Below are positions 36,996 to 46,187 of a DNA stretch of 64,000 bases, piece by piece. This DNA comes from Nocardioides glacieisoli (GTDB lineage: Bacteria; Actinomycetota; Actinomycetes; Propionibacteriales; Nocardioidaceae). The first letter of the stretch is position 1. Every line of letters begins with the position of its first letter. The translations under genes and the position numbers were made by a program. The notes below the pieces were generated by a model. It saw only the letters and a program-made list of their open reading frames with translations. It was not told the origin of the DNA and did not search any database. Where the stretch lies: positions 119,765 through 183,764 of the forward strand of contig NZ_SDWS01000010.1 of assembly GCF_004137245.1 (NCBI RefSeq), written 5' to 3'.

Positions 36996-37661
36996 TCAGG
37001 CGTCGGTGGACTCGGCGGCCTGGTCGGCCGACTCGTCGGTCGCCTCGGGCTCGGCGGCCTCCTCCGAAGAGGGGGCCTCCTCCGCCGGGGCGTCCTCGGC
37101 AGCCGGAGCAGCCGGAGTACCGGCACCACCTGCGAGGATCGAGGGGTCCTCCTGCGCCTTCGCCTCCAGGGCGCCGGCGAGCCGGGCGACCTGGGCGAGC
37201 GGGGCGTTGAGGAGGTAGACGGCCTGGGAGAGCGTCGCGAGCATGCCGCCCGCGAGCTTGCCCAGCAGGACCTCACGCGACTCGAGGTCCGCCAGCTTGG
37301 CGATCTCCGAGGCGTCGAGGGGCTTGCCGTCCAGGACTCCACCCTTGATCACAAGGGCGGGGTTGGCCTTGGCAAAGTCACGCAGACCCTTGGCGGCCTC
37401 GACCACGTCTCCATTGATGAAGGCGATGGCGGTCGGGCCGTTGAGCAGGTCGTCGAAGCCTTCGATTCCCACCTCGGTGGCGGCAATCTTGGCAAGCGTG
37501 TTCTTGACCACGGCGTAGTTGGCGTTCTCGCCGAGGGAGCGCCGCAGGTCCTGCAGCTGCTTCACGGTGAGACCGCGGTACTCGGTCAGCACAGCGCCGG
37601 CGGACTCGTTGAAGGAATCAACGATCTCCGCAACGGCGGCAGTCTTCTCTGGCCGCGCCAT
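36996..37661 (-). CDS. rplJ: 50S ribosomal protein L10 with long acidic C-terminus
   Basis: This 221-aa L10 starts [20 protein letters not shown], with [19 protein letters not shown] and [11 protein letters not shown] typical of the RNA-binding domain. L10 anchors the L7/L12 stalk. It is about 45 residues longer than the common form because of a C-terminal Ala/Glu/Pro-rich tail, a feature of many actinobacteria. The ATG at 37661 follows AAGGAGA. The longer open frame upstream is the leader region. Confidence 0.96.
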   Translation of the reverse strand: MARPEKTAAVAEIVDSFNESAGAVLTEYRGLTVKQLQDLRRSLGENANYAVVKNTLAKIAATEVGIEGFDDLLNGPTAIAFINGDVVEAAKGLRDFAKANPALVIKGGVLDGKPLDASEIAKLADLESREVLLGKLAGGMLATLSQAVYLLNAPLAQVARLAGALEAKAQEDPSILAGGAGTPAAPAAEDAPAEEAPSSEEAAEPEATDESADQAAESTDA

Positions 37662-37689
37662 GGGTCTCCTTCCGGTGTCGACCACCGGC

Positions 37690-37860
37690 GTCCGGCCCAC
37701 AGACGACGAACGCCCCGAGCGCAGGCTCAGGGCGTGGATGCGGCTGGTGGGCCGCTGCTCTGTCACCTGCGCCGGCCGTTCGCTGCTGCGAACCTTCGCA
37801 CCACGAGCGTTGGAGCCCGTGATGAACCTGCGGTCTTGGGTTTCGAGGGGAACTGTACGC
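37690..37860 (-). promoter_or_regulatory. Probable L10 leader and attenuator hairpin upstream of rplJ
   Basis: The 283 nt between rplJ and the divergent ATPase gene holds no gene. On the rplJ strand it contains structured GC-rich sequence including GGCGCAGGTGACAGAGCAG, resembling the L10-binding element of ribosomal L10 leaders. An attenuator-like hairpin at 37711-37734 (10-bp stem with one G-U pair, GCAG-type loop) is followed by a T-containing stretch. Position and structure fit autoregulation by L10(L12)4. Boundaries are approximate. Confidence 0.5.
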
Positions 37861-37944
37861 ACGGTGCGGCGGACCAGACAAATCGCGGGCCACGGTCGGG
37901 CAAACGGCGGATTCGGCACCCGCGGGGAGCCCAACACTGGTCCA

Positions 37945-38943
37945 ATGGTCCGCGTGGACCAACAGCTCACGACCGTCGGGGCCTCCCTCGCCCGCAGCGA
38001 CGAACGCATGCTCACCGGCCGCAACGCTGCGGGCCGGGTCTGGAAGACCGGTTTCGGCGGGCTCGACCCGCTGATCGGCGGCGGCATGCGGGCCGGGTCG
38101 CTGATCCTGCTCGCCGGCCCCCAGGGCCTCGGCAAGTCGACGTTCGCGCTGCAGGTGGCGCGCAACAACGCCGCGTCCGGCCGCCCGGTGCTCTACTTCT
38201 CCTACGAGCACGACGCGGAGGACATGACGCAGAAGCTCCTCGCCATGGAGGCGGGTGAGCTCGACGACTCCGACATGGTGCGGATGACGAGCATCCGGTC
38301 GATCTTCGACGACCTCTGGGTGAGCTCGCTCGACCACCGCCTGGAGTCCGTGCCGTCCGGCGTCGAGGCGCTGGCCAAGGTCTCGCACTACTCCGAGATG
38401 CTCTTCGTGCACCGCTCGACGGGCACGCGCACCGACCTGGCCGCGATCCAGAACGCCATCGACGCGGTCCGCGAGCTCGCCGGCACCACCCCGCTCGTCG
38501 TCGTGGACTACCTGCAGAAGGTGAAGTCCGCGCACCAGGACGACGAGGCGCGCTCGACCGAGATCGTGGAGGGCCTCAAGGACATCGCGATCGACATCAG
38601 CGCACCCGTCCTCGCGATCGCCGCGGCCGACAAGGAGGCGCTCCGGTCGGGGCGCCGGATGCGCGCCAACGACCTCCGCGGCTCGAGCGCCCTCGCCTAC
38701 GAGGCCGACGTCGTGCTGGTGCTCAACAACAAGTTCGACATCGTCGCGCGCCACCACCTGACCTACGACCTCGGCAACGCCGAGCGCTTCAAGGACTTCG
38801 CCGTCCTCACCGTCGAGAAGAACCGGTTCGGGCGCGACGGCGTCGTCATGCAGTTCAAGACCCGCTTCGACCAGGGCCGCTACGAGTCCGAGGGCACCGA
38901 GGTCAAGGAGCAGCTGATCGACGAGCGGGTCTTCCGCGAATAA
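37945..38943 (+). CDS. DnaB/RecA-fold ATPase of unknown role
   Basis: This 332-aa protein resembles the C-terminal domain of replicative helicase DnaB. It has Walker [32 protein letters not shown], Walker [17 protein letters not shown] and a DnaB-like [19 protein letters not shown] segment. It lacks the DnaB N-terminal domain and so is not the replicative helicase. It is divergent from rplJ across the leader region and ends at a strong terminator. ATG at 37945 was chosen by homology; GTG at 37954 is an alternative. The substrate is unknown. Confidence 0.8.
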   Translation: MVRVDQQLTTVGASLARSDERMLTGRNAAGRVWKTGFGGLDPLIGGGMRAGSLILLAGPQGLGKSTFALQVARNNAASGRPVLYFSYEHDAEDMTQKLLAMEAGELDDSDMVRMTSIRSIFDDLWVSSLDHRLESVPSGVEALAKVSHYSEMLFVHRSTGTRTDLAAIQNAIDAVRELAGTTPLVVVDYLQKVKSAHQDDEARSTEIVEGLKDIAIDISAPVLAIAAADKEALRSGRRMRANDLRGSSALAYEADVVLVLNNKFDIVARHHLTYDLGNAERFKDFAVLTVEKNRFGRDGVVMQFKTRFDQGRYESEGTEVKEQLIDERVFRE

Positions 38944-38964
38944 GCGCTCGCTGCCACCACGTGA

Positions 38965-39004
38965 CGAGGGGCGTACGCACTGCTGCCAGTGCGTACGCCC
39001 CTCG
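38965..39004. terminator. Bidirectional terminator between convergent genes
   Basis: A perfect 18-bp stem (38965-38982 with 38987-39004, loop CTGC) built around GGGGCGTACGCACTG lies between the stops of the ATPase gene (plus) and the lipoprotein gene (minus). It can end transcripts from both sides. Confidence 0.85.
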
Positions 39005-39021
39005 TGGCGTTCAGGGCCGGG

Positions 39022-39888
39022 TCACATGCCCGGCTGCTCGGTCACCTCGGAGGCCGGCGGGACCTCGATCTCCACGTCGGTGCCGAAGTCGGAGTAGGTG
39101 CCCTCGGTGTTGCTCTTCGTGGCCGGACCGCCACCGGCCGCCTTGACCTCGACGGTCTGCTCGAACTTGCGCGGCAGGTTGTCGGCGTCGACCCACATGT
39201 CCGTCACGAGCTCCTTGGGGAGCATGTCCGCCATCGCCGGCGGGAACTCCATCGCCTCGAGGTAGGTGGACGGGTCCATCGTGATCCGGTAGTGGTTGGT
39301 CTCCACGCCGTCGACGTCCTCGGTCCCGATCAGCTCGAGCTTCTTCGGCGACTCCATCGCCTTGAACATGACCTCGGGGTCGGTCGCCTTGCCGATCATC
39401 CCGAAGAGCGAGTTCGGGTCGCTGAGGTCGATCTTGAGCCACTTGTCACCGGTGCCGAAGGCCTCGGACTTCATGTACATGGTCTTGTCGACGAGGATCA
39501 TGTCCATCGCCTGTGCGCCCGTGCCGCTCGCCTTCATCTCGATGCCGCCGTCGCCGAAGCGCGCCTCGCCGGTCATCTCCTGGGCCTGGCCGGCCGAGTC
39601 GGAGGTGGTGGTGAACGTGAAGCTGCCCGCCTCCTCCATCGCGGCCATCACCGAGGGGTAGAAGTCGTCGGCCGACAGCTCGGTGAGCGACGACTCCTCG
39701 GCGGCCTCGGACTCCTCGCTGGAAGCGTCGTCGGACGTCTCGTCGGTGCCGGTGTCGCTCGACTCGTCGCTGGCCGAGCTCGAGGACTCATCGGAGCCCG
39801 AGTCGCCGCCACAGGCGGAGACGCCCACTCCGACGGTCAGCACCAGGGCTGCGGCGCCGAGTCGGCGGGAGAGTGTCTGGACGCGCAT
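39022..39888 (-). CDS. Secreted lipoprotein, LppX/LprG-like fold
   Basis: This 288-aa lipoprotein has lipobox VSAC (Cys26) and then a 40-residue Ser/Asp/Glu-rich linker. A beta-rich domain follows (FTFTTTSDSAGQAQEMTGEARF, GDKWLKIDLSDPNSLFGMI, THYRI-like NHYRITMDPSTYLEAM). This resembles LppX_LprAFG or DUF6612-type lipid-binding lipoproteins. It lies between the rplJL and rplKA operons, where related actinobacteria often have such a gene. The ligand is not evident. Confidence 0.75.
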   Translation of the reverse strand: MRVQTLSRRLGAAALVLTVGVGVSACGGDSGSDESSSSASDESSDTGTDETSDDASSEESEAAEESSLTELSADDFYPSVMAAMEEAGSFTFTTTSDSAGQAQEMTGEARFGDGGIEMKASGTGAQAMDMILVDKTMYMKSEAFGTGDKWLKIDLSDPNSLFGMIGKATDPEVMFKAMESPKKLELIGTEDVDGVETNHYRITMDPSTYLEAMEFPPAMADMLPKELVTDMWVDADNLPRKFEQTVEVKAAGGGPATKSNTEGTYSDFGTDVEIEVPPASEVTEQPGM

Positions 39889-40012
39889 GGGTGCTCCTGT
39901 GTGGTGCGTACGGGTTGGCGTGCTGTCGCCTGCTTCCTACCCGATGGTTCCACACCGAAACGGCCGGTTCGGGCCGATCCGTAACAGTTCGGAACCGGAT
40001 CGAGACGCACGA

Positions 40013-40045
40013 CGGCCCGGCCACCCCTGGGGGATGACCGGGCCG
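40013..40045 (-). terminator. Terminator of rplKA operon
   Basis: Outer arms CGGCCCGG (40013-40020) and CCGGGCCG (40038-40045) enclose an inner CCCC/GGGG pairing. The hairpin begins 15 nt past the rplA stop. Confidence 0.7.
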
Positions 40046-40060
40046 ACGCGGCGTCCGAGA

Positions 40061-40783
40061 TCAGGCCTGGACGGCCTCGTCCTCGGAGGCGACGTTCTTG
40101 ACGCGGTTGGGGTCCACCTGGATACCGGGGCCCATCGTCGTCGAGACGGTGATCTTGCGGATGTAGCGGCCCTTGGAGCTGGCCGGCTTCAGACGCAGCA
40201 CCTCGTCGAGCGCCGCGGCGTAGTTCTCCGCGAGCTGGACCTCGGTGAAGGAGGCCTTGCCGATGATGAAGTGCAGGTTCGAGTGGCGGTCGACGCGGAA
40301 CTCGATCTTGCCGCCCTTGATGTCCGTGACGGCCTTGGCGACGTCGGGGGTCACCGTGCCCGTCTTCGGGTTCGGCATGAGGGAGCGCGGGCCGAGGACG
40401 CGGCCGAGACGACCGACCTTGCCCATCATGTCGGGCGTCGCGACGACGGCGTCGAAGTCGAGCCAGCCGCCGGCGACCTTCTCGATCAGCTCGTCGCTGC
40501 CGACGAACTCGGCGCCGGCCTCACGGGCGGCGTCGGCCTTGTCGCCGTTCGCGAACACGAGGACGCGGGCGGTCTTGCCGGTCCCGTGCGGGAGGTTGAC
40601 GGTGCCGCGGACCATCTGGTCGGCCTTGCGCGGGTCGACACCCAGGCGCATGACGACGTCGAGGGTCTCGTCGAACTTCTTCTTGGAGCCACCCTTGGCG
40701 ATCTTGATGGCGGCCAGCGGGGCGTAGAGCTCGTCCTGGTCGAACTGCTCTGCCGCCGCGCGGTAGGTCTTGCTGCGCTGCAT
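40061..40783 (-). CDS. rplA: 50S ribosomal protein L1
   Basis: This 240-aa L1 has [55 protein letters not shown] and the signature [20 protein letters not shown]1 binds 23S rRNA at the mobile stalk and can autoregulate its operon. It is 63 nt downstream of rplK. Confidence 0.98.
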   Translation of the reverse strand: MQRSKTYRAAAEQFDQDELYAPLAAIKIAKGGSKKKFDETLDVVMRLGVDPRKADQMVRGTVNLPHGTGKTARVLVFANGDKADAAREAGAEFVGSDELIEKVAGGWLDFDAVVATPDMMGKVGRLGRVLGPRSLMPNPKTGTVTPDVAKAVTDIKGGKIEFRVDRHSNLHFIIGKASFTEVQLAENYAAALDEVLRLKPASSKGRYIRKITVSTTMGPGIQVDPNRVKNVASEDEAVQA

Positions 40784-40846
40784 GGTCTTCTCGTTTCTCT
40801 GGTGCGAAGGATGTGGTTAGCGAGCCAGCGCGGCTCTCCCACAGAA

Positions 40847-41275
40847 TCAGTCGGTCGTGACGCCCATCGAGCGCGCAGTGCCCTCGACGATCTTCATGGC
40901 CGCATCGAGGTCGTTGGCGTTGAGGTCGGGCAGCTTGGTGGTCGCGATCTCGCGGACCTGGTCCTTGGTCAGCTTGCCGACCTTCTCCTTGTGCGGGACG
41001 CCCGAGCCCTTGGAGAGACCGGCAGCCTTCTTGATGAGCTCGGCGGCCGGCGGGGTCTTGGTGATGAAGTCGAACGTGCGGTCCTCGTAGATGGTGATCT
41101 CGACGGGGATGACGTTGCCGCGCATGGACTCGGTCTGGGCGTTGTAGGCCTTGCAGAAGTCCATGATGTTGACGCCGTGCGGGCCGAGCGCCGTACCGAC
41201 CGGCGGAGCCGGGGTGGCCGAACCGGCCTGCAGCTGCACCTTGACGAGTGCGGCGATCTTCTTCTTCGGAGGCAT
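40847..41275 (-). CDS. rplK: 50S ribosomal protein L11
   Basis: This 142-aa L11 has a [20 protein letters not shown] thiopeptide-region N-terminus and a C-terminal rRNA-binding domain ([20 protein letters not shown] and ARSMGV). The length is normal. It follows nusG by 107 nt in the conserved secE-nusG-rplK-rplA order. Confidence 0.98.
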   Translation of the reverse strand: MPPKKKIAALVKVQLQAGSATPAPPVGTALGPHGVNIMDFCKAYNAQTESMRGNVIPVEITIYEDRTFDFITKTPPAAELIKKAAGLSKGSGVPHKEKVGKLTKDQVREIATTKLPDLNANDLDAAMKIVEGTARSMGVTTD

Positions 41276-41382
41276 AGCCGTCCTTCTCTTTCTCTCATGT
41301 GGTCACGACGAGGGCACTTCGCCCTCTGCCACGGGTTGTCGCTACTGCATTGTCGGGCCGACACGCGGCCCGGACGAAATCG

Positions 41383-42189
41383 TCAGACCTTCTGGATCTG
41401 GCTGAAGCTGAGCTCGACCGGCGTCTCGCGGCCGAAGATCTCGACGAGGGCCTTCACGCGCTGCGACTCGGCGTTGATCTCGGTGATCGTCGCGTGGAGC
41501 GTGGCGAACGGGCCGTCGACGACCATGACCGAGTCGGAGACGTCGAAGTCCGCGACCTCGACCGGCTTGCGCGGCGTGGTGCTGGCGCCCTTCTCGCCCG
41601 AGGCGGCGGCCTCGGCCTCGGCGGCCTGCACGACGGCGGGGGCCAGCATGTCCTCGACCTCGCTCATGCTGAGCGGGACGGGCTGGTGGCTGTGGCCGAC
41701 GAAGCCGGTCACGGACGGCGTGTGGCGCACGGCCGACCAGGACTCGTCGGTGAGGTCCATGCGGACGAGGACGTAACCGGGCAGCACGGTGCGGGTGACC
41801 ATCTTGCGCTGGCCGTTCTTGATCTCCGCGACCTCCTCGGTGGGGACCACGATCTCGTGGATGTAGTCCTCCATGTTGAGGGAGATGATGCGGTTCTCGA
41901 GGTTGTGCTTGACCCGCTTCTCCATGCCGGAGTAGGTGTGCACGACGAACCAGTCACCCGGCTTGGCCCACAGCTCGCGGCGGAAGGCCTCGAGCGGGTC
42001 GTTCTCGTCGGGCTCGTCGGAGTCGGTCGCCTCGTCGGAGTCGTCGTCGGACTCGGACGCCTCGTCGGCGGACGCGTCCTCGTCGGTGGCGGTGTCGTCG
42101 GCAGGCTCCCCAGCCTCGATCGGGGCGTCCTCGGTGGTCACCTCGTCGACCGGGCCGTCGACCTGGTCCACGTCACTGTTCTCAGACAC
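41383..42189 (-). CDS. nusG: Transcription termination/antitermination factor NusG
   Basis: This 268-aa NusG has an acidic N-terminal extension of about 75 residues rich in Asp, Glu and Ser, common in actinobacteria. An NGN domain follows ([42 protein letters not shown]) and a KOW domain ([34 protein letters not shown]). It binds RNA polymerase and links to Rho or the ribosome. Confidence 0.97.
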   Translation of the reverse strand: MSENSDVDQVDGPVDEVTTEDAPIEAGEPADDTATDEDASADEASESDDDSDEATDSDEPDENDPLEAFRRELWAKPGDWFVVHTYSGMEKRVKHNLENRIISLNMEDYIHEIVVPTEEVAEIKNGQRKMVTRTVLPGYVLVRMDLTDESWSAVRHTPSVTGFVGHSHQPVPLSMSEVEDMLAPAVVQAAEAEAAASGEKGASTTPRKPVEVADFDVSDSVMVVDGPFATLHATITEINAESQRVKALVEIFGRETPVELSFSQIQKV

Positions 42190-42290
42190 GTCTCACTCCG
42201 TACGTTCGTTGGTACTGCTGGGCCGGTCACCGGGACCGGAGCCGGGCTGACCCGGCAGGGACGGGGGCGGTGGTCACCGCTCCCCGGTGG

Positions 42291-42548
42291 TCACTGGGTG
42301 GAGGTGCCACCGGTGAAGACCTCGAACACGAGCTTCCCGAAGGCCAGGTCGAGCACCGTCACGATGGCCATCACGGCGATCACGAAGACGAGCACGACGA
42401 AGAAGTAGGTGATCAGCTGCTGCTGGGTGGGCCACACCACCTTGCGGAGCTCGGCCACCACCTGGCGCAGGAACGTGACGGGGCTGGTGCGCCCACGGTC
42501 GTCGCCGCGCGAGTCGCGCCGGTCCTGAACCGCGTTGCCGTCGGCCAC
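42291..42548 (-). CDS. secE: Preprotein translocase subunit SecE
   Basis: This 85-aa single-span SecE has a basic N-terminus, then the conserved amphipathic segment FLRQVVAELRKVVWPTQQQ and one membrane helix. GTG at 42548 was chosen because it follows AAGGTGG and keeps the gene clear of tRNA-Trp; a longer frame would run into the tRNA. It is the essential partner of SecY. Confidence 0.95.
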   Translation of the reverse strand: MADGNAVQDRRDSRGDDRGRTSPVTFLRQVVAELRKVVWPTQQQLITYFFVVLVFVIAVMAIVTVLDLAFGKLVFEVFTGGTSTQ

Positions 42549-42587
42549 GTTTTCCACCTTCTCGTTGTAGCTGTGCGTTGCTTCTCG

Positions 42588-42660
42588 CAGGGCACGAGGG
42601 ACTTGAACCCCCAACCTTCGGTTTTGGAGACCGATGCTCTGCCAGTTGAGCTAGTGCCCT
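42588..42660 (-). tRNA. trpT: tRNA-Trp (CCA anticodon)
   Basis: On the minus strand the cloverleaf begins AGGGCACTAGCTCAACTGG. The anticodon loop is CTCCAAA with anticodon CCA, the T arm holds GGGGGTTCAAGTCCCTC, and the acceptor closes with GTGCCCT. No CCA end is encoded. Its place just upstream of secE is conserved in actinobacteria. Confidence 0.97.
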
Positions 42661-42773
42661 CCGATGGACCTGACCCGTCGCGGGCATGCCGAAGCATCTG
42701 GCGGATCCACCAAACGGGAAGCATACGGGGAGGGGGCCAGCGGCGTCGAACCGAGGCGTGGCAGGCTGGACGC

Positions 42774-43802
42774 GTGGCAGATCGGGTCGAGCGGCACCGC
42801 GACGTGTCGGCCCTGCCGAAGGCCCACCTCCACCTCCACTTCACCGGGTCCATGCGCCACGCGACGCTCCTCGAGCTCGCCGAGCGCGACGGGATCGCGC
42901 TGCCCGACTCGCTCGTCGAGGACTGGCCACCGCAGCTGAGCGCTGCCGACGAGAAGGGCTGGTTCCGCTTCCAGCGCCTCTACGACGTGGCGCGCTCGGT
43001 GCTGCGCACGCCCGACGACGTACGCCGTCTCGTGCTCGAGGCGGCCGAGGACGACGTGCGCGACGGCGGGCGGTGGCTGGAGATCCAGGTCGACCCCAGC
43101 GGCTACGCGGCGCGGTTCGGCGGGATCACCGCGTTCACCGACCTGGTCCTCGACTGCGTGCGGGACGTCTCGGAGCGCACCGGACTCGGCATCGCGGTCG
43201 TGATCGCGGCCAACCGCACCCGGCACCCGCTCGACGCGCGCACGCTCGCGCGGCTCGCCGGGCAGTACGCCGGGCGCGGCGTCGTCGGCTTCGGGCTGTC
43301 CAACGACGAGCGACGCGGCAGCACGAGCGACTTCGCCGGGGCGTTCCGGATCGCCGAGCGCGCCGGGCTGCTGCTGGTGCCGCACGGCGGTGAGCTCCGC
43401 GGCCCCGAGCACGTCCGCCAGTGCCTGGACAGCCTCGGCGCGCGACGGCTCGGGCACGGCGTACGCAGTGCCGAGGACCCCGAGCTGCTCGACCGCATCG
43501 TGCAGGCCGGGGTGGCGCTCGAGGTGTGCCCGGTCTCCAACGTCTCGCTCGGCGTCTACTCCGACCTCACCTCGGTGCCGCTGCCCCAGCTGCTCGCGGC
43601 GGGCGCGACCGTCGCGCTCGGCGCGGACGACCCGCTGCTGTTCGGCTCGCAGCTCGCGGGGCAGTACGCCACGATGCGCGCCGCCCACGAGCTCGACGAC
43701 GCGACGCTGGCCCGGCTGGCCGAGATGTCGTTCGAGGCGTCGCTGGCCCCCTCCGACGTGGTCGAGCGCGCGAGGCGCGACATCGCGGCCTGGCTCTCCT
43801 AG
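42774..43802 (+). CDS. add: Adenosine deaminase family protein
   Basis: This 342-aa metal-dependent hydrolase of the adenosine/adenine deaminase family has metal ligands HLHLHFTGS, then LVPHGGE, RRLGHGVRSAED, CPVSNVSLGVY and ALGADDPLLFG (in place of the usual TDDP). It probably deaminates adenosine to inosine. GTG at 42774 is the chosen start. The gene converges on murB, with both stops sharing CTAG. Confidence 0.88.
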   Translation: MADRVERHRDVSALPKAHLHLHFTGSMRHATLLELAERDGIALPDSLVEDWPPQLSAADEKGWFRFQRLYDVARSVLRTPDDVRRLVLEAAEDDVRDGGRWLEIQVDPSGYAARFGGITAFTDLVLDCVRDVSERTGLGIAVVIAANRTRHPLDARTLARLAGQYAGRGVVGFGLSNDERRGSTSDFAGAFRIAERAGLLLVPHGGELRGPEHVRQCLDSLGARRLGHGVRSAEDPELLDRIVQAGVALEVCPVSNVSLGVYSDLTSVPLPQLLAAGATVALGADDPLLFGSQLAGQYATMRAAHELDDATLARLAEMSFEASLAPSDVVERARRDIAAWLS

Positions 43803-44863
43803 AGGGAGCAGCCGACGGTCACGGGCTCGTTGACCAGGCGGACCCCGAAGCGGGACTCGACGCCGTCGCGCACCTCGCGGGCCAGGGTCAGCAGCTCGTC
43901 GGTGGTCGCACCGCCGCGGTTGGTGAGGGCCAGGGCGTGCTTGGTCGACAGCGACACCCGCTCCCCCGCGGCCGCACTGGTCCACCCCTTGCCGAAGCCG
44001 GCGTGCTCGATGAGCCACCCGGCACTCGACTTCACCGTGCCGTCGGGCTGCTCCCAGCGCGGGGCGTCGGCGGGGAGGGCCGCGGCCTGGTCGGGGGTGA
44101 GGAAGGGGTTGGTGAAGAACGAGCCGGCGCTCCACGTGTCGTGGTCGGCGGCGTCGAGCACCATCCCCTTGCCGCGGCGCAGGTCGAGGACCGCGGCGCG
44201 TACGTCGGCGAGCGGGGCGCGCTGACCCTCCGCGACGCCGAGGGTGCGGGCGAGCTCCGCGTAGCGGACCGGCGTGCCCAGCGCCCCCTGGCGCAGCTGG
44301 AAGGTGACGGCGAGGACGACGTGGCGGCCGGGGTCGGCCTTGAAGCGGCTGGAGCGGTAGCCGAACTGGCACTCCGACGCCGCGAACGACCGGACGCCGT
44401 TGAGCTTGCGGTCCCACACCCGCACACGGGCGATGGTCTGCGAGACCTCCTGGCCGTAGGCACCGACGTTCTGGATCGGGGTCGCGCCGACCGAGCCCGG
44501 GATGCCGGAGAGCGCCTCGACGCCGACCCAGCCGCGGGTGACGGCCTCCGCGACGAGGTCGTCCCACCCGGCGCCGGCGGCGACCGTGACGGTCGCGCCC
44601 GAGCAGGTCGGGTCGCCCGAGTCGTCGGCGTCCGTGGTCATCCCGGTGGTCGCGACCTCCACGACCCGGCCGGCGAAGCCCTGGTCGGCCACGACCAGGT
44701 TGGAGCCGCCGCCGAGCACGAGGACGGGGGTGCCGACCGCGTCCGCCTCGGACACCGCCGCGACGAGCTCGTCCTCGGTCGTCGCTCGGACCCACTCCCG
44801 GCCCGGACCGCCCAGCCGCAGCGTCGTGTGGTCCCGCAGGAGCACCGGGTCAGGCACCGGCAT
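43799..44863 (-). CDS. murB: UDP-N-acetylenolpyruvoylglucosamine reductase
   Basis: This 354-aa type I MurB has an FAD-binding region VLGGGSNLVVADQGFAG, LSGIPGSVGATPIQNVGAYG, the Tyr-loop FGYRSSRFK, and SFFTNPFL plus SSAGWLIEHAGFGKGW in the substrate domain. It reduces enolpyruvyl-UDP-GlcNAc to UDP-MurNAc with NADPH. Its start overlaps the preceding dehydratase gene by 14 nt. Confidence 0.97.
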   Translation of the reverse strand: MPVPDPVLLRDHTTLRLGGPGREWVRATTEDELVAAVSEADAVGTPVLVLGGGSNLVVADQGFAGRVVEVATTGMTTDADDSGDPTCSGATVTVAAGAGWDDLVAEAVTRGWVGVEALSGIPGSVGATPIQNVGAYGQEVSQTIARVRVWDRKLNGVRSFAASECQFGYRSSRFKADPGRHVVLAVTFQLRQGALGTPVRYAELARTLGVAEGQRAPLADVRAAVLDLRRGKGMVLDAADHDTWSAGSFFTNPFLTPDQAAALPADAPRWEQPDGTVKSSAGWLIEHAGFGKGWTSAAAGERVSLSTKHALALTNRGGATTDELLTLAREVRDGVESRFGVRLVNEPVTVGCSL

Positions 44864-45260
44864 CCTTCACGACGGCCCGGGGCATGCCGAGCACCTTCGT
44901 GCCGTCGCAGGTGACCTCGAGCGCGAGCGTGGCCAGGCCGTCGGCGACCGACTTCACCGTGCCGGCGACGACGACCTCCGCACCGCCCTCGGCGGGTACG
45001 ACGACGGGGCTGGTGAACTTCGCGCCGAGGTCTACGACCTCCGCGCCATCGGTCCACTCGGCGACCGCGCGGCCGACGAGGGCGAGGGTGTACATCCCGT
45101 GCGCGATGACGCCGGGAAGGCCGACGCTCCTCGCGACCTCCTCGTCCTGGTGGATCGGGTTCTGGTCCCCGCTCGCACCGGCGTAGGCCACGAGGTCGGC
45201 GCGGGTGATCGTGAAGGTCTTCGGCTCGAGGACGTCGCCGGCCGTGAAGGTCGAGCTCAT
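44850..45260 (-). CDS. MaoC-like (R)-hydratase, HadB-like
   Basis: This 136-aa hot-dog-fold protein has the hydratase 2 motif YAGASGDQNPIHQDEEVARS followed by PGVIAHGMYT, including the catalytic Asp and His. It lies next to rpmG and murB near secE-nusG, the position of mycobacterial hadB. It likely dehydrates 3-hydroxyacyl thioesters as a dimer with the preceding protein. Confidence 0.88.
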   Translation of the reverse strand: MSSTFTAGDVLEPKTFTITRADLVAYAGASGDQNPIHQDEEVARSVGLPGVIAHGMYTLALVGRAVAEWTDGAEVVDLGAKFTSPVVVPAEGGAEVVVAGTVKSVADGLATLALEVTCDGTKVLGMPRAVVKDAGA

Positions 45261-45649
45261 GACGCGCCTCCGTGGACGAGGGTGGCCTTGCCGGTGCAGA
45301 CGACCGCGCCGGTGGCGTCGGTGATCTCGCTGGCGGTGGCGATGATGTCGGCGCCGCCGATCTGGCGCAGGCCCGTGACGGTGAGCGTCGCGGTGAGCTC
45401 GTCACCGACCGCCAGGGGGCGCGCGTAGGCGAAGCGCTGCTCGCCGTGGACGATGCGGTGGAGGTCGATCTCCTCGGCGTCGAGGAAGGCCATCATGGCG
45501 TCGAAGGCCAGCACGATCGGGAAGGTCGGCGGGACGCCGGTGCCGGGGTGTCCGACGGCTGCGGCGAAGGCGCCGACCCGCTCCGGGGTGATGGTCAGCG
45601 GGGCCGGCGCGGGGAACTCACGCCCCACCAGCGAGAGGTCGACAGGCAT
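45257..45649 (-). CDS. MaoC-like dehydratase N-terminal partner, HadA-like
   Basis: This 130-aa hot-dog-fold protein of the MaoC_dehydrat_N group has VDLSLVGREFPAPAPLTITPE, GVPPTFPIVLAFD, and IDLHRIVHGEQRFAYARPL. It lacks the catalytic Asp/His pair, as HadA does, so it should provide substrate binding for the HadB-like partner, whose start it overlaps by 4 nt. Confidence 0.85.
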   Translation of the reverse strand: MPVDLSLVGREFPAPAPLTITPERVGAFAAAVGHPGTGVPPTFPIVLAFDAMMAFLDAEEIDLHRIVHGEQRFAYARPLAVGDELTATLTVTGLRQIGGADIIATASEITDATGAVVCTGKATLVHGGAS

Positions 45650-45693
45650 GCGACGACCCTAGCCGGGTCGACCGCGGCCCCAGAAACACGACA

Positions 45694-45719
45694 ACCCGTC
45701 CGAGCGGGCTCGGACGGGT
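45694..45719 (-). terminator. Terminator after rpmG
   Basis: An 11-bp perfect stem ACCCGTCCGAG/CTCGGACGGGT with a CGGG loop lies 22 nt past the rpmG stop, followed on the minus strand by a T-rich stretch. It separates rpmG from the hadAB-murB operon. Confidence 0.8.
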
Positions 45720-45741
45720 CGGGCGTGACGGCGAAGAAGCG

Positions 45742-45912
45742 TCAGCGGGTCTCGCGGTGCGCGGTGTGGTTGCGGCAGCGCGGGCAGAACTTCTTCAGCT
45801 CGATGCGGTCGGGGTCGTTGCGCCGGTTCTTCTTGGTGATGTAGTTGCGCTCCTTGCACTCGGTGCACGCGAGCGTGATCTTGGGGCGAACGTCAGAAGA
45901 CTTGCTGGCCAT
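45742..45912 (-). CDS. rpmG: 50S ribosomal protein L33 (zinc-binding form)
   Basis: A 56-aa protein begins [20 protein letters not shown] and ends [14 protein letters not shown]. Two CxxC pairs (CTEC, CPRC) make this the zinc-binding type. It is the usual rpmG copy linked to tRNA-Met, tRNA-Thr and hadAB. Confidence 0.97.
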   Translation of the reverse strand: MASKSSDVRPKITLACTECKERNYITKKNRRNDPDRIELKKFCPRCRNHTAHRETR

Positions 45913-45952
45913 GGCTGAACCTTTTCGTTGCGGGTGATGCAGGGTGACTTGG

Positions 45953-46029
45953 TGGTAGCGGGGGCGGGACTCGAACCCGCGACACCACGATTATGAGCCG
46001 TGTGCTCTAACCACCTGAGCTACCCCGCC
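45953..46029 (-). tRNA. tRNA-Met (CAT anticodon), elongator type
   Basis: On the minus strand GGCGGGGTAGCTCAGGTGG opens the tRNA, the anticodon loop is CTCATAA with CAT, and GGGTTCGAGTCCC forms the T arm. CCA is encoded. The first acceptor pair is G-U, so it is not an initiator, which has an unpaired 1-72 position. A lysidine-modified tRNA-Ile2 cannot be excluded by eye. Confidence 0.92.
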
Positions 46030-46067
46030 GCGGAGGCCGGACGACCCCGGGGGGAAATCCGATCCAG

Positions 46068-46140
46068 AGCCCCTTTACGGAATCGAACCGTAGACCTTCT
46101 CCTTACCATGGAGACGCTCTGCCGACTGAGCTAAAGGGGC
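46068..46140 (-). tRNA. tRNA-Thr (GGT anticodon)
   Basis: On the minus strand GCCCCTTTAGCTCAGTCGG begins the tRNA. The anticodon stem TCTCC/GGAGA holds loop ATGGTAA with GGT, and the T arm is ACGGTTCGATTCCGT. No CCA end is encoded. It lies 38 nt from tRNA-Met and is probably cotranscribed with it and rpmG. Confidence 0.96.
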
Positions 46141-46187
46141 AACGACGGAGAACGATACACACGCGTGTGCCGCGATGAGAAATCGGC

